Source: Salinihabitans flavidus
GTDB lineage: Bacteria; Pseudomonadota; Alphaproteobacteria; Rhodobacterales; Rhodobacteraceae
DNA: 64,000 nt
Direction: 5' to 3'
Assembly (NCBI RefSeq): GCF_900110425.1
Contig: NZ_FODS01000007.1
Location: 62,001 to 126,000, forward strand
Positions 35,380-46,069 of this stretch are shown here, in pieces. Each line of letters begins with the position of its first letter. Positions within the stretch are counted from its first letter, which is position 1. The translations under genes and the position numbers were made by a program. The notes beneath the pieces are model-generated. The model made no database searches and had not been told where the DNA came from. It saw only the letters and a list, made by a program, of their open reading frames with translations.

Positions 35380-37144
35380 GGCAGCGCACCCTGTGCCCCG
35401 GCGCCACCACCGACAGGGGTGGCGCGATGTTGCCTGTGAACCGATACGCCTCGGGCCAGCCATCCGGCGCGCCCGCCCCCTGCGCCACGATGCCCAGGTC
35501 GATGGGGCGGGCGAGATCCGGCTCCGGCTGCGCGGCGATCAGCGCGCGAGTATAGGGATGCTGCGGGTCGTGAAACAGCGCCTCCGGCACGCCCTGTTCG
35601 ACCACCAGCCCCTGCCGCATCACCGCCACCTCATCAGCGATCCGGGCCACCACGGCAAGATCGTGGCTGATGAAAAGATAGCTGAGATTGAGCCGGTCTC
35701 GAATATCCTCCAACAGGGTGAGGATCTGATCCTGCACCGACACGTCGAGCGCCGATGTCGGCTCGTCGCAGACCAGAAAATCGGGATCGAGCATCAGCGC
35801 CCGCGCGATCGACAGGCGCTGGCGCTGCCCGCCCGAGAAGGCATGCGGAAAGCGCGGCAGCATGTTCGGGCTCAGCCCCACCCAGCGCAGCACCTCCGCC
35901 GCGCGGTCGAGCCGCTCCGCCCCCGTGCCGATGCGGTGAATCTCCAGCGGTTCGGTCAGCGCCTCCTTCACCCGCATCCGGGGGTTGAGTGTGGAATAGG
36001 GATCCTGAAACACCATCTGCGCGTGCCGCTTGAAGGCCATCTTCTCATCGCGGCTGAGCGCGGTGACGTCGATCGGATCGGACCCGCTGGCATGGCGGAA
36101 CCGGATCTGCCCGCCCCGATCGGGCGGCTCCGCCCCCAGCGCGAGGCGCGCGCAGGTCGTTTTGCCCGACCCGCTTTCGCCGACCACGGCCAGCGTGCGG
36201 CCCCGCTCCACCGCGAGGGAGACGCCGCGCACCGCCTGCACGCAGAGCTTTGGGGACCACGGCGCCGCGCCACGCACGAAATAGCTTTTGGAGACATCGG
36301 TCATCTCGAGGATCAGATCGCGGTCATCGGCCTCGTGAGGCAACTCGCACACCTCGGGGATCGCCGGGGCGGCGGCGAAAAGATGCCGGGTGTAGCCATG
36401 CGCCGGATCGCCAAGAACATCGTGCGCGCGCCCCGCCTCCACCACGTGGCCGCGATTCATCACCGTCACCGTGTCGGCCATATTGGCCACCACGCCAAGA
36501 TCGTGGGTGACAAGGATCACCCCCATACCGATGTCCTTCTGAACCTGCTTGATCAGGCCCAGAACCTGCGCCTGCGTGGTCACGTCGAGCGCGGTCGTCG
36601 GCTCATCGGCGATCAGAAGTTCCGGCTCGGACACGATGGCCATGGCGATCATGGCGCGCTGGCGCATCCCGCCCGACAACTCGAACGGATAGGCCCGCCA
36701 GATCCGTTCGGGATCGGCAAAGCCGACGCGCGCGAAGGTGTCGAGCACCCGGCGGCGCCCGCGCCCGCTTGACGCCTTGCCATGCAGGCGCAGCACCTCC
36801 ACCACCTGATTGCCGATCCGGTGCAGCGGCGAGAGAGAGCGCATCGGCTCCTGAAAGATCATGGTGATCCGGTCGCCGCGAATGTCGCACATGCGCCGCT
36901 CGCTCAACCCCAGAAGGTCGCGCGGCCCGTCCCGGCCGTGAAACATTACCCGGCCCGCGCGCACCTGCGCCGCCCCCGGCAGGATACGCAGCGCGGCACG
37001 GCAACTGAGCGTCTTGCCCGATCCGCTCTCGCCCACGAGGGCAAGGGTTTCACCGGCGGCGACGGAAAAGCTCACATCATCAACAACCGGGGCGTCCGAT
37101 CCGAACCCGATGGACAGCCCCTCTACCTTCAAAAGTTCCGTCAA
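35372..37144 (-). CDS. yejF: Peptide-type ABC transporter double ATPase (YejF-like)
   Basis: Two ABC ATPase domains are fused in about 590 residues. Domain 1 has [16 protein letters not shown] and [13 protein letters not shown]; domain 2 has [17 protein letters not shown] and [12 protein letters not shown]. Each is followed by a C-terminal oligopeptide/dipeptide-transporter tail ([10 protein letters not shown] and [10 protein letters not shown]). I prefer a TTG start at 37144, with GAGG eight bases upstream; an ATG at 37192 has no clear ribosome site. It is first in the set F-A-B-E, unlike the E. coli A-B-E-F order. Confidence 0.87.
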   Translation of the reverse strand: MTELLKVEGLSIGFGSDAPVVDDVSFSVAAGETLALVGESGSGKTLSCRAALRILPGAAQVRAGRVMFHGRDGPRDLLGLSERRMCDIRGDRITMIFQEPMRSLSPLHRIGNQVVEVLRLHGKASSGRGRRRVLDTFARVGFADPERIWRAYPFELSGGMRQRAMIAMAIVSEPELLIADEPTTALDVTTQAQVLGLIKQVQKDIGMGVILVTHDLGVVANMADTVTVMNRGHVVEAGRAHDVLGDPAHGYTRHLFAAAPAIPEVCELPHEADDRDLILEMTDVSKSYFVRGAAPWSPKLCVQAVRGVSLAVERGRTLAVVGESGSGKTTCARLALGAEPPDRGGQIRFRHASGSDPIDVTALSRDEKMAFKRHAQMVFQDPYSTLNPRMRVKEALTEPLEIHRIGTGAERLDRAAEVLRWVGLSPNMLPRFPHAFSGGQRQRLSIARALMLDPDFLVCDEPTSALDVSVQDQILTLLEDIRDRLNLSYLFISHDLAVVARIADEVAVMRQGLVVEQGVPEALFHDPQHPYTRALIAAQPEPDLARPIDLGIVAQGAGAPDGWPEAYRFTGNIAPPLSVVAPGHRVRCHV

Positions 37145-37348
37145 AGGCGCAACCTCATCCCTCCCGCAGCGGACGAACCGGCGCGCGCTCATTGTCTTGC
37201 GACAGGATCGCGAACCCGCACGGCAGTAAGTGAAACATCATTTCCCGCCGTCCCGCAAGCTGCGCCGCCCCTGTCAAAGCGCAGCGATCCGGGTTAGAGG
37301 CTGATGCACCCCGACATGACGGGGGCGTGACACAGCAGGAGACACCCG

Positions 37349-37837
37349 ATGAGCCGTCTCGACATCTTCATCAACCGCATGGTTTCGCAGCGCGCCTGCA
37401 TCGATTTCGCGGTGCGCGAAACCGCCGCGACGGGCGGGCCGGTCTTCGAACTGGGCCTTGGCAACGGGCGCACCTACGATCACCTGCGCGAGCGGCTTTC
37501 GCAGGAGGAGGTGTTCGTCTTCGACCGCGAAGTGGCCTCCAACCCGGCCTCGACGCCGCCGCGCGCGCAGATCCTTATGGGCGACGTGATGGAGACGCTG
37601 CCGCAGGCGCTCAGGCGCTTCGGGGCGACGGCGCGGATCGTGCATGCCGATCTTGGCGGGCATAATCTGGAAAAGAACGACGCCTTCGCGCGCAAGGTCT
37701 CGCCGCTGATCGAGCCGCTGCTGGCGCCGGGGGGGATCATGGTCTCGTCCGACCGGATGTATTTCGAGGCGCTGGAGCCGATGCCGCTGCCCGAAGGGGC
37801 GGTGGAGGGGCGGTGTTTCCTCTATCGGCGGGGCTGA
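37349..37837 (+). CDS. Class I SAM-dependent methyltransferase-like protein
   Basis: The 162-residue protein has a short Rossmann-like methyltransferase core. FELGLGNGRTYDHL is the SAM-binding loop (motif I), VFVFDRE supplies an acidic residue for the ribose, and VHADLGGHN and GGIMVSSDRMY follow as later strands. It lacks an extra substrate domain, so the substrate cannot be predicted. The gene is monocistronic between the Yej-like system and a convergent FAD enzyme. Confidence 0.7.
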   Translation: MSRLDIFINRMVSQRACIDFAVRETAATGGPVFELGLGNGRTYDHLRERLSQEEVFVFDREVASNPASTPPRAQILMGDVMETLPQALRRFGATARIVHADLGGHNLEKNDAFARKVSPLIEPLLAPGGIMVSSDRMYFEALEPMPLPEGAVEGRCFLYRRG

Positions 37838-37880
37838 CCCGGCGGAGCGGGCGTGCCGCGCGCACAGCATGATCTGCGCG

Positions 37881-37932
37881 CAGGCCCCGGGTCTCTGCCC
37901 CGGACCCCGAGGTATTTTTCCCGAAAAGATGC
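37881..37932 (-). repeat. Terminator-like intergenic repeat, copy 2
   Basis: On the minus strand it reads GCATCTTTTCGGG, an A-rich stretch, TACCTCGGGGTCCGGGGC, then AGA and a C-run; the GGGGC/GCCCC-type halves can fold into a hairpin. It lies between two convergent genes, consistent with a shared terminator. Confidence 0.65.
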
Positions 37933-37964
37933 AGCGGCGCCGGCCCCGTTGGGGCGCCGGCCCA

Positions 37965-38993
37965 TCACAGCGACGCCTCGGGCCGAAACCCCTCCGGCAC
38001 CGCGTCGCGCCCCTCAAGCACCAGATCGGCCATGACCTCGCCCACCTTCGGCGCCATGCCGAAGCCGACCTTGAAGCCGCCGTTGGCGATGAACTCCGCC
38101 CCGCGCAGCGGGTGGCGCCCCAGCATCGGCGCGCGGCTTTTCGCCCGTGGCCGCACCCCGGCCCAACGCTCCAGCACCGGGGCGCCGCGCAGCGCCGGCA
38201 CCGCCTCCACGGCCCGCGCGAGCACCGCGTCGATCTGCCCGTCCACGGTGTCCGGGTCATCGAACTCCCGCTCGGAGGTGGAGCCGACCGCCACCGTGCC
38301 ATTGGCGTGCGGGACGATGTGAAGACCATCCGCGAAAAGCTGCGGCGCCGTGGGCCGGTCTAGGTGCAGGAGCGCGGCCTGCCCTTTCACGCCGTTGCCC
38401 ACCGGCCGGCCCATGTCGCCGGACAGCTCTAGCAGGCCGCGCCAGCCGGTCGCCCAGACCACCGCCCCGTCGGCGGCGCCATCCGCCACGATCTCGCCAC
38501 CGCGCGCGCGGATCGCGGCGGCGAGCGCGGCGCAGGCCCGGCGCGGGTGCATCCGCGCGCTCAGGTCATCGCGAATCCAGTGTCCCGTGGGCGAGCGGGG
38601 CGCCCAGTCGCCGGGATCGTCCGTCACGGTCCATGAAAACCGTCCCTGCCACAGGGTCGCGGCGGTGTCCGTTCGTGCCCTCGCCATATCGAGCCCGCGC
38701 GCATCCATCACGGGTTGCAGCCGCCCGGTGCGCCCGTAGCCCGCGGACACGCCGCCCGCCGCCTCCACCCGCGCCCAGAAATCCTCTGCCATCACGAGGC
38801 TGTCGAACTGAAACGCCTTCTTGTTGTTCCAGTTCTCGGGCACATGCGGCGCCAGCGCCCCGACGATCCCGCCGGAGGCCCCCGCCCCCACGCCGCCGGG
38901 ATCGATCACCCGCACCTTTGCCCCACGCGCCGCGCAGGCCCAGGCCACCGACAGGCCGAACGCCCCCGCCCCCATCACCGTGACATCGGCCAT
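37965..38993 (-). CDS. FAD-dependent oxidoreductase (glycine oxidase/MnmC2-like)
   Basis: The 342-residue protein is a DAO-family flavoenzyme: N-terminal dinucleotide site VMGAGAFGLSVAW, an acidic residue at VRVIDPGG, and a C-terminal GGFKVGFGMAP that closes the FAD site. It is divergent from mnmD across 57 bp. In E. coli the C-terminal domain of MnmC is such an oxidase, removing the carboxymethyl group of cmnm5s2U34 before MnmD methylates. A split MnmC is therefore possible; a stand-alone glycine/D-amino-acid oxidase (ThiO-like) is the alternative. Confidence 0.8.
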   Translation of the reverse strand: MADVTVMGAGAFGLSVAWACAARGAKVRVIDPGGVGAGASGGIVGALAPHVPENWNNKKAFQFDSLVMAEDFWARVEAAGGVSAGYGRTGRLQPVMDARGLDMARARTDTAATLWQGRFSWTVTDDPGDWAPRSPTGHWIRDDLSARMHPRRACAALAAAIRARGGEIVADGAADGAVVWATGWRGLLELSGDMGRPVGNGVKGQAALLHLDRPTAPQLFADGLHIVPHANGTVAVGSTSEREFDDPDTVDGQIDAVLARAVEAVPALRGAPVLERWAGVRPRAKSRAPMLGRHPLRGAEFIANGGFKVGFGMAPKVGEVMADLVLEGRDAVPEGFRPEASL

Positions 38994-39050
38994 TGCAAAT
39001 ACGCCCCCCTTTGGTCAAACCTCATGCCACATCCTGTAAGGCATCCGGCA

Positions 39051-39722
39051 ATGAGCGACCAGAGCGAGGCGCTGACATGGCGCGGCGGGGCGATACCCGT
39101 CTCCACAAGGTTCGATGATCCCTATTTCAGCCTTGAGAACGGGCTGGAGGAGACGCGGCATGTCTTCTTGCGCGGCAACGCCCTGCCCGATCGGTTCGCG
39201 CCGGGGTTTCACATCGCGGAGCTTGGCTTTGGCACCGGGCTCAACCTGCTGGCGGCCTGGGCGGCATGGGAGGAGGCGGGGATGACCGCGCCACTGCGCT
39301 TCACCAGTTTCGAGCGGTTCCCGATCCCGCCGGACGCGATGGCGCGGGCGCTGGCGGCCTTTCCGGCACTCGCGGACCGGGCCGCGCGCCTGACCACCGC
39401 CTGGGCCGAGGATCCGGGCCTGTCCACGCTGGAGGGGATCGAGGCGCGGGTGATCATCGGCGATGCGCGCAGCGCGCTCGCGCGGCAGGGCTGGCAGGCA
39501 GACGCGTGGTTTCTTGACGGCTTCTCCCCCGCCCGCAACCCCGAGATGTGGGAGGCGCCGCTGATGACGCAGGTGGCCGCGCACACCAAGGCAGGCGGCA
39601 CGGCGGCCACCTATACCGCCGCGGGGTTCGTGCGCCGCAACCTCGAGGCGGCGGGATTTGCCGTCACCCGCGTGCCCGGCTTCGGGCGCAAGCGCCACAT
39701 GACCACCGCGCGAAAGGGCTGA
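39051..39722 (+). CDS. mnmD: tRNA 5-methylaminomethyl-2-thiouridine methyltransferase (MnmD)
   Basis: The 223-residue methyltransferase matches the N-terminal half of MnmC as a separate protein. ELGFGTGLNLLAA is the SAM loop, FTSFERFPIP an acidic strand, and WFLDGFSPARNPEMW the catalytic DGFxPxxNPxxW signature. It ends with YTAAGFVRRNLEAAGF. The ATG at 39051 was chosen by alignment. The EamA gene starts three bases after the stop, so the two are probably co-transcribed. Confidence 0.93.
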   Translation: MSDQSEALTWRGGAIPVSTRFDDPYFSLENGLEETRHVFLRGNALPDRFAPGFHIAELGFGTGLNLLAAWAAWEEAGMTAPLRFTSFERFPIPPDAMARALAAFPALADRAARLTTAWAEDPGLSTLEGIEARVIIGDARSALARQGWQADAWFLDGFSPARNPEMWEAPLMTQVAAHTKAGGTAATYTAAGFVRRNLEAAGFAVTRVPGFGRKRHMTTARKG

Positions 39723-39724
39723 GC

Positions 39725-40594
39725 ATGGCGGGTTTCAACACGCGGCTGGGGATCGGGCTGATGATCGGGGCGAGCTTCGTCTTTGCCATGCAGGACGGTA
39801 TCTCGCGTCACTTGGCGGACACCTACAACGTCTTCATGGTGGTGATGATCCGCTACTGGTTTCTCGCCGCCTTCGTCACCGCCATCGCCATGCGCCAGCG
39901 CGGCGGGCTGCGGCGGGTGGCCACGACCACGCAACCGTTGCTGCAAATCCTGCGCGGGCTGGTGCTGGCGACCGAGATCTGCGTGATGGTGGCGGCCTTC
40001 ACCCTGCTGGGGCTGGTCGAGAGCCATGCCATCTTCATTTCCTACCCTCTGATCATCGCGGCACTGTCGGGGCCGATCCTCGGCGAGGCGGTGGGCTGGC
40101 GCCGCTGGGCGGCGATCGCGGCGGGGTTTTCCGGGGTGCTGATCATCCTGCAACCGGGCACCGGGGTGTTTCAGCCCGCCGCCATCGTGCCGCTGATCGC
40201 GGCGACGCTGTTCGCGCTTTACGGGCTTTTGACGCGCTTTGTCTCGCGGCTCGACAGGTCGGATACGAGTTTCTTCTATGTCGGCATCGTCGGGGTGATC
40301 TACATGACGCCGATCGGACTTTGGAACTGGCAGGCGATGACCGGGCCGGACTGGGGCTGGATGGGCGCGCTGTGCCTGACCGGGGCGCTGGGGCACTGGC
40401 TGCTGATCAAGTGCTACGAGGCGGCGGAGGCCAGCGCGGTGCAGCCCTTCGCCTATCTGCAACTGCCCTTCGCGGCGGTGATCGGCCTCGTGGTGTTCAG
40501 CGAGGTGGTGCGCCTCAACGTCGTTGCCGGCGCCGCCGTGGTGGTCGCGGCGGGGCTGTTCACCCTCTGGCGGGAGCGGCGGGTGAGACGCTAG
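39725..40594 (+). CDS. EamA/DMT-family transporter
   Basis: The 289-residue integral membrane protein has about ten predicted helices in two EamA repeats (about residues 8-135 and 150-282). The second repeat ends with PFAYLQLPFAAVIGLVVFSE, a common DMT motif. Such proteins export metabolites or amino acids, and substrate cannot be told from sequence. It directly follows mnmD. Confidence 0.87.
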   Translation: MAGFNTRLGIGLMIGASFVFAMQDGISRHLADTYNVFMVVMIRYWFLAAFVTAIAMRQRGGLRRVATTTQPLLQILRGLVLATEICVMVAAFTLLGLVESHAIFISYPLIIAALSGPILGEAVGWRRWAAIAAGFSGVLIILQPGTGVFQPAAIVPLIAATLFALYGLLTRFVSRLDRSDTSFFYVGIVGVIYMTPIGLWNWQAMTGPDWGWMGALCLTGALGHWLLIKCYEAAEASAVQPFAYLQLPFAAVIGLVVFSEVVRLNVVAGAAVVVAAGLFTLWRERRVRR

Positions 40595-40606
40595 GGCGCG
40601 TTGCGC

Positions 40607-42559
40607 CTAGTCGATGGGCGCATCGGGGACCGAAAGCGTGCCGCCGACAAGTTCCTCGCTGAATGGCACCGGATGCGGCGCCTTGCCGAGGCGCGCGCGA
40701 TAGACTGGCAGGCTTTCGGCCACGCGCATGATGTAATTGCGCGTCTCCGAGAAGGGGACATGCTCGATCCAGTCCACCACGTCCCTCTCGCCGCTGCGCG
40801 GATCGCCCAGATCTTTCATCCAGCGCACCGGGCGGGACGGCCCGGCGTTATACCCCGCCGAGACCATCACCACGTTGCCGCCGAACTGCCGCGACAGCCC
40901 GGCGAGATAGGCGCTCCCAAGTCTGGCGTTGTAGACCGGATCGGTGATCAGCTTCGAGACATCGTATTCCAGTTCGAGCGCCGCCGACACCTGCCGCGCC
41001 GTGCCGGGCATGAGCTGCATCAGCCCGCGCGCCCCGGCGTGGGAGATCACGGCGGGGTCAAACTCGCTCTCGCGGCGAGCGATGGCGAGCGCCATTTCGG
41101 GCGCCACCGGCAGATCGCGCTTTGCCAGCGGATGCAGAGCGTAATAGGGGCCCGGGATCTCGATGCCCGCCTGCGCGAACCGTTTGCCCAGCATCACGGC
41201 GAGATGCGGCTGGTCCAGTTCTATCGCCATCCGGCCAAGCTGCCCCATCCCGGTGCGGTCCTGGCTTTCGGCCAGATGCGTCCAGAACCGCTCTGCCAGT
41301 GTCAGCTCTCCGGCCTCCAGAAACAGCATCGCGGCGCGATGCACGCTCGATTGGGTAAAGGACGCCTGCCGCCAGTCGGGAAACGCCTCCCCGCCCGCCA
41401 GTGCCGGATCGGGGGGCATCCCCGCCTTTTCCGCCGCCAGAAGCCCGTAGAAACTGGTCTGGAACTGCCCGCCGCCGGCATAGGCCTTCGCCGCCGCCTC
41501 ATCGTCGCCCAGGGCCTCCAGCGCGCGGCCGATCCAGTATCCCGCGCGGCCCATGGAAATCGGCGTCTCCACCGCCTTTTCGAACTTCAGGAAATGACCG
41601 AGCGCCAGATCGGGCCGGTCCAGAAACCGCAGAGCGAGATAGCCCGACAGCCATTCCAGATCGGCGTAGGCGGACCCTTCCGTCAATCCATGCGTCCATG
41701 CGATTTCATAGGCCTGCTCATGGCGCCCCTCCCGCATCTGCGAGCGCACGAGCGCGCGGCGCCATCCGGCCCATTCCCCGGGTTCATCCAGCGTGCCGGC
41801 CTTGCTGTGCTCCAGCAGAACCTCGATGGCATCGGCGTCACGCCCCTTGCGCGCGCGCCACTGGAACCGTTCATAGGCCAGCCCCGGATGATCCCGAAGC
41901 CGCGCCGGCACCGCTTCGATCAGCGAATCGACACCGGGGCGCATTCCGCGCAGGGCGATCCGCGCCCGCGCCAGCGCCTGCCAGTCCTCGCCGACAAGCG
42001 GCAGCATCCGCTCGGCGTTCTCCTCCCAGCCGCGCCAGAGCGCCATGTCGAGTCGCGCCTCGTGATGCGGGGCCAGTATATCGCCATAGTTGAGGATGAA
42101 TTCCGCCTGTTCCTGCGTGCCCATCGGCAGGGTGCGCCACGCCAGAACGATCCCCGCCTGCGCCGCGCCCAGCTCTCCGCCGCGTTGCAGGACGTCGGAG
42201 TAGATCAGCGCGCCCTGTGCCGTCTGCGCGGGCTGCCCGTCGAAAAATTCCAGTATCCAGTCGCTTGAGGCGCCGGAAAAAGCGCCCTCGGACTGTTTGC
42301 GGAGATAGTCCATCCCCGGCCAGTCAGGGTTGCGCGCGAGAAAGGCGCGCACCTCGCTCGCCTCGCCCCGCCCGGCGCGCAGCCGGTGCCATGTGACGAT
42401 GTCGGCGGCCACCTGACCGCCCTGCCGCGCCGCGCTCGCGGCCCCGTCCCAATCGCCGGTGCGCAGGGCGTCCATCGCCTCGGACACAGGGGTCCGGGTC
42501 TGCGCCGATGCCCCGGACGCAAGACAAAGTGCCAGCAGCAAAAACGGGAATATGCGCAT
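40607..42559 (-). CDS. Soluble lytic murein transglycosylase
   Basis: The 650-residue protein has a signal peptide (residues 1-20, ending ASGASA) and a long helical superhelix as in Slt70. The C-terminal SLT domain contains ARRESEFDPAVISHAGARG with the catalytic Glu, then LMQLMPGTAR and a GSAYLAGLSRQFGGN / SAGYNAGPSR stretch. It cleaves glycan strands to 1,6-anhydro ends. I chose the ATG at 42559 for the clean signal peptide rather than the ATG at 42586. Confidence 0.92.
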   Translation of the reverse strand: MRIFPFLLLALCLASGASAQTRTPVSEAMDALRTGDWDGAASAARQGGQVAADIVTWHRLRAGRGEASEVRAFLARNPDWPGMDYLRKQSEGAFSGASSDWILEFFDGQPAQTAQGALIYSDVLQRGGELGAAQAGIVLAWRTLPMGTQEQAEFILNYGDILAPHHEARLDMALWRGWEENAERMLPLVGEDWQALARARIALRGMRPGVDSLIEAVPARLRDHPGLAYERFQWRARKGRDADAIEVLLEHSKAGTLDEPGEWAGWRRALVRSQMREGRHEQAYEIAWTHGLTEGSAYADLEWLSGYLALRFLDRPDLALGHFLKFEKAVETPISMGRAGYWIGRALEALGDDEAAAKAYAGGGQFQTSFYGLLAAEKAGMPPDPALAGGEAFPDWRQASFTQSSVHRAAMLFLEAGELTLAERFWTHLAESQDRTGMGQLGRMAIELDQPHLAVMLGKRFAQAGIEIPGPYYALHPLAKRDLPVAPEMALAIARRESEFDPAVISHAGARGLMQLMPGTARQVSAALELEYDVSKLITDPVYNARLGSAYLAGLSRQFGGNVVMVSAGYNAGPSRPVRWMKDLGDPRSGERDVVDWIEHVPFSETRNYIMRVAESLPVYRARLGKAPHPVPFSEELVGGTLSVPDAPID

Positions 42560-42705
42560 GATCTCTTGCAATTTCCAGATCGACAAAGGATAGACCCTTT
42601 CTATATATCCGCGCCTGCCCCCCCTCTCAATTCACAACTGCGGCAGGCGGGGCAGACCGTCGGTCATAACCTGATCCGACCGGAACCGAAACAAAGGAGC
42701 GTGTC

Positions 42706-43581
42706 ATGTTCAAAGGGTCCCTTCCCGCCCTCGTCACGCCGTTCTCGAACGGCGCGCTGGATCTGGTAACGCTCAAAAAACTTGTCGAATGGCATATCGC
42801 CGAAGGCAGCAACGGGCTTGTCCCCGTCGGCACCACCGGCGAGAGCCCCACGCTCAGCCATGAAGAGCATGAAACCGTGATCGCCGAAGTCGTCAAGGCC
42901 GCCGCGGGCCGCGTGCCGGTGATCGCCGGGGCGGGATCGAACAACACCGTCGAGGCCATCCGCTTCATCCGGTTCGCCGAAGAGGCGGGCGCCGATGCCG
43001 CGCTGGTGGTGACGCCCTATTACAACAAGCCGACGCAACGCGGCATGGTCGCGCATTTCACCGCACTGCACGAGTGCTGCAACCTGCCGATCATCATCTA
43101 CAACATTCCAGGGCGGTCGGTCGTGGACATGATGCCCGACACGATGGCGGAACTGGCGAAACTGCCGCGCATCGTCGGGGTGAAGGACGCCACCGGCGAT
43201 CTGGCCCGCGTGAGCGAGCAGCGCGGCACCTGCGGGCCGGACTTCATCCAGCTTTCGGGAGAGGACGCGACCGCGCTCGGCTTCAACGCGCATGGGGGGG
43301 TGGGCTGCATTTCCGTGACCGCCAATGTCGCGCCGCGCCTCTGCGCGGAATTTCAGGCCGCGACACTGGCGGGCGATTACGCCACCGCGCTGACCTATCA
43401 GGATCGGCTGATGCCGCTGCACGAGGCGATTTTCCTTGAGCCGGGGCTGGTGGGCGCCAAATACGCGATGTCGCGGCTTGGCCTGTGCAGCGACGAGGTC
43501 CGCTGCCCGCTGACCGGGCTTCTGGATGGCACCAAGGCCCGGATCGACGCGGCCATGCGCCACGCGGGTCTCATGAACTGA
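42706..43581 (+). CDS. dapA: 4-hydroxy-tetrahydrodipicolinate synthase
   Basis: The 291-residue TIM-barrel lyase condenses pyruvate and aspartate semialdehyde in lysine/diaminopimelate synthesis. [23 protein letters not shown] and [11 protein letters not shown] (catalytic Tyr) are present, and the Schiff-base lysine is in VGVKDATGD. The start [13 protein letters not shown] is typical and follows GGAG. Length is normal. Confidence 0.96.
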   Translation: MFKGSLPALVTPFSNGALDLVTLKKLVEWHIAEGSNGLVPVGTTGESPTLSHEEHETVIAEVVKAAAGRVPVIAGAGSNNTVEAIRFIRFAEEAGADAALVVTPYYNKPTQRGMVAHFTALHECCNLPIIIYNIPGRSVVDMMPDTMAELAKLPRIVGVKDATGDLARVSEQRGTCGPDFIQLSGEDATALGFNAHGGVGCISVTANVAPRLCAEFQAATLAGDYATALTYQDRLMPLHEAIFLEPGLVGAKYAMSRLGLCSDEVRCPLTGLLDGTKARIDAAMRHAGLMN

Positions 43582-43626
43582 GGCTGACCCGATTGTGCGC
43601 CTTGCGGCGCGACTCATGGCTGTGAC

Positions 43627-43679
43627 GGGGGGCGCCGCCCGCCGGACCCCCCGAGATATTTGACCCGAAAAGACGCACA
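43627..43679 (-). repeat. Terminator-like intergenic repeat, copy 3
   Basis: On the minus strand: GCGTCTTTTCGGGTCAAAT, ATCTCGGGG, then a G/C-rich hairpin with GGCG/CGCC halves. It lies between dapA and ubiB, which converge, as expected for a bidirectional terminator. The first 25 bases are nearly the same as in the copies at 37.9, 52.4 and 60.8 kb; the hairpin arms differ. Confidence 0.6.
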
Positions 43680-43699
43680 AGGGCGCGTTCAATCGTGGC

Positions 43700-45235
43700 T
43701 CACAGCAGCCAGACGGCGGCGCCGAACGCGGCGGCGGCGCCAATGGCCAGACCGCCCAGCCCGCCGGTCAGAACCCACGGCCAGCGCGCGGGGCGCGGGG
43801 CGGGCTCGGCCCGCGCCTGCCGGATCAGGAGATCCTCCATCAGGCCCGGCAGGCGCGGGCCGAAGCGCGCCATCACCTTCGCGGTGAGGGCCAGATCGCG
43901 CGCCAGCGCGCGCGGCCCGATGCTCTGGCGGATATAGTCGCTCACCACCGGCTTGGCCACGTCCCATATGTTGACCGCCGGATCGAGCGAGCGCGCGACC
44001 CCCTCGACCACGACCATCGTGCGTTGCAGCAGGATCAGTTCGGTGCGGGTCTCCATCCCGAACCGCTCTGTCACCTCGAAGAGATAGCTCAGCAGCCGGC
44101 CCATCGAGATGCGCGTGGCGTCCATGCCGAAGATCGGCTCTCCGACGGCGCGCAGGGCGCGGGCAAATTCGTCCACGTCGCGGTCGGGGGGGACATAGCC
44201 GGCCTCGAAATGCACCTCCGCGACGCGCTTGTAGTCGCGCTGGATGAAGCCATAGAGGATCTCGGCATAGACCCGGCGGGTGTATTCGTCGATATGGCCC
44301 ATGATCCCGAAATCATAGGCGATGATGTCGCCGTTGGCCGCGACCTTGAGGTTGCCCTGATGCATGTCGGCGTGAAAATAGCCGTCGCGCAGCGCGTGGT
44401 TGAGAAACAGCGACAATACCCGGTTGCCCAGCGCGTGCCGGTCGTGCCCGGCGGCATCGAGCGCCGCGTTGTCGCCCAGCGGCGCGCCCTCCGCCCAGCC
44501 CAGCGTCATCACCCGGCGGCCGGAATACTCCCACTTCACGCGGGGCACCTGAAACCCGGCGTCGCCTTCGGTGTTGTCGGCGAACTCGCTGGCCGAGGCG
44601 CTTTCGAGGCGCAGGTCCAGCTCCCCCGACACCACGCCGTCGAAATGCCTGATGACATCGCGCGGGCGCAACCGGCGCGAGAAGGGCAGCAGGAACTCGA
44701 TCACGTCGGCGGCGAAATAGAAGGCGTCGATATCCTTGCGGAAAGCCCGCTCTATGCCGGGGCGCAGCACCTTGACGGCGACCTCCTCTCCGGTCTCCGC
44801 GATCCGTGCCTTGTGGACCTGCGCCAGCGAGGCCGCCGCCACCGGTCCGGAAAACGCGCTGAAGATCACGTCGGGATCGCGGCCCAGCTCATGCAGAACG
44901 CTTTTCTTCGCGGTCGCCGTGTCGAAGGGCGGCAGATCGTCCTGCAACACGCGTAACTGCCGCGCCATGTCCTCGCCCACCACGTCGGGGCGGGTCGAGA
45001 GCACCTGACCGAACTTGATGTAGGCCGGGCCCAGCGCGGTGAGCGCGCGTGTCGCCGGCGGCATCGCCGGATCGCCCCGGTAGCCCAGCCAGCGGAATGG
45101 CCAGGCCACGCTCCGCGCCAGCACCCGAAGCGCGGGCGGCGCCTCGAACGCATCGAGCACGAAGCCCATCGCGCCCGTGCGCTCCAGCGTCGCGCCGGTG
45201 CGGATCAGCCGCCAGATGTTGTGCGGCCCCCTCAC
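43700..45235 (-). CDS. ubiB: Ubiquinone biosynthesis atypical kinase UbiB
   Basis: The 511-residue ABC1/ADCK-family protein has the family KxGQ element ([13 protein letters not shown]), the alanine-rich loop [11 protein letters not shown], and later HADMHQGNL and a DFG-like DFGIMGHI. Two C-terminal hydrophobic segments would anchor it in the inner membrane. It supports ubiquinone synthesis, likely by ATP-dependent extraction of precursors. Its start overlaps the ubiE stop by four bases. Confidence 0.93.
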   Translation of the reverse strand: MRGPHNIWRLIRTGATLERTGAMGFVLDAFEAPPALRVLARSVAWPFRWLGYRGDPAMPPATRALTALGPAYIKFGQVLSTRPDVVGEDMARQLRVLQDDLPPFDTATAKKSVLHELGRDPDVIFSAFSGPVAAASLAQVHKARIAETGEEVAVKVLRPGIERAFRKDIDAFYFAADVIEFLLPFSRRLRPRDVIRHFDGVVSGELDLRLESASASEFADNTEGDAGFQVPRVKWEYSGRRVMTLGWAEGAPLGDNAALDAAGHDRHALGNRVLSLFLNHALRDGYFHADMHQGNLKVAANGDIIAYDFGIMGHIDEYTRRVYAEILYGFIQRDYKRVAEVHFEAGYVPPDRDVDEFARALRAVGEPIFGMDATRISMGRLLSYLFEVTERFGMETRTELILLQRTMVVVEGVARSLDPAVNIWDVAKPVVSDYIRQSIGPRALARDLALTAKVMARFGPRLPGLMEDLLIRQARAEPAPRPARWPWVLTGGLGGLAIGAAAAFGAAVWLL

Positions 45236-45984
45236 AGTTTCCAGCCTGAGTGCAGCGCCGCGATTCCCATCGACAGGTTGCGGTATTTGGCGTTTTCGAA
45301 CCCGGCGGCGCGGATCATCGACACGAAGGTGTCCTGATCGGGAAAGCGCCGAATCGATTCCACCAGATACTGATAGCTGTCGCGGTCCCCCGCGATCGCC
45401 TGCCCCATGCGCGGGATGACGTTGAAGGAATAGAGGTCATAGATCTTCTGCATCATCTCGTTCGGGATCTGGCTGAACTCCAGTACCATCAGCCGCCCGC
45501 CCGGACGCAGCACGCGGAACGCCTCCGCGAGCGCGACCTCGGGCCGCGTGACATTGCGGATGCCGAAGCTGATCGTGTAGACATCGAAGCTGCCATCCGC
45601 GAACGGAAGCGCCATGGCGTCGCCCACCACCCAGTCGAGGCTGTCCTCCATCCGCCCGGCCTCGGCGCGCTTGCGCCCCTCCACCAGCATCGGCTCTGTC
45701 AGGTCGAGCACCGTGGCATGACCCCGCCCCGCGCGCGCCAGAAAGCGAAAGGCGATGTCGCCGGTGCCCCCCGCCACATCCAGAAGCCGCTGACCGGCGC
45801 GCGGCGCGAGCCAGTCCATCATTGCATCCTTCCAGATGCGGTGAACCCCCATCGACATGGCGTCGTTCATCACGTCGTATTTGCTCGCGACCGAGTTGAA
45901 GACGCCCCGCACCCGGCCCGCCTTTTCGGATTCCGGCACCGTCTCGAAACCGAAATGCGTGGTTTTTCTGTCGTCGTCACTCAT
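45232..45984 (-). CDS. ubiE: Ubiquinone/menaquinone C-methyltransferase
   Basis: The 250-residue SAM methyltransferase begins [17 protein letters not shown], has [18 protein letters not shown] and the SAM loop [16 protein letters not shown], and ends with [14 protein letters not shown], all classical UbiE signatures. It methylates the quinone ring carbon. The ATG at 45984 was chosen because homology starts there. It is divergent from mutM, 85 bp away, and overlaps ubiB. Confidence 0.95.
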   Translation of the reverse strand: MSDDDRKTTHFGFETVPESEKAGRVRGVFNSVASKYDVMNDAMSMGVHRIWKDAMMDWLAPRAGQRLLDVAGGTGDIAFRFLARAGRGHATVLDLTEPMLVEGRKRAEAGRMEDSLDWVVGDAMALPFADGSFDVYTISFGIRNVTRPEVALAEAFRVLRPGGRLMVLEFSQIPNEMMQKIYDLYSFNVIPRMGQAIAGDRDSYQYLVESIRRFPDQDTFVSMIRAAGFENAKYRNLSMGIAALHSGWKL

Positions 45985-46069
45985 GGCTCTTGCCGTTTTC
46001 TCCGTTGCGGTCTTCTTATAGGGCACCGGAAGGGCGCACAATGGCGCCCCTGCCACGAAGGACGCCCCC

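Noticed and set aside
33514-35439. Plus-strand frame of 641 codons
   Set aside because: It is antisense to the binding-protein gene, which has a signal peptide and family motifs; the long frame follows from GC-rich codon bias.
40601-42268. Plus-strand frame of 555 codons
   Set aside because: Antisense shadow of the lytic transglycosylase gene; it has no motifs.
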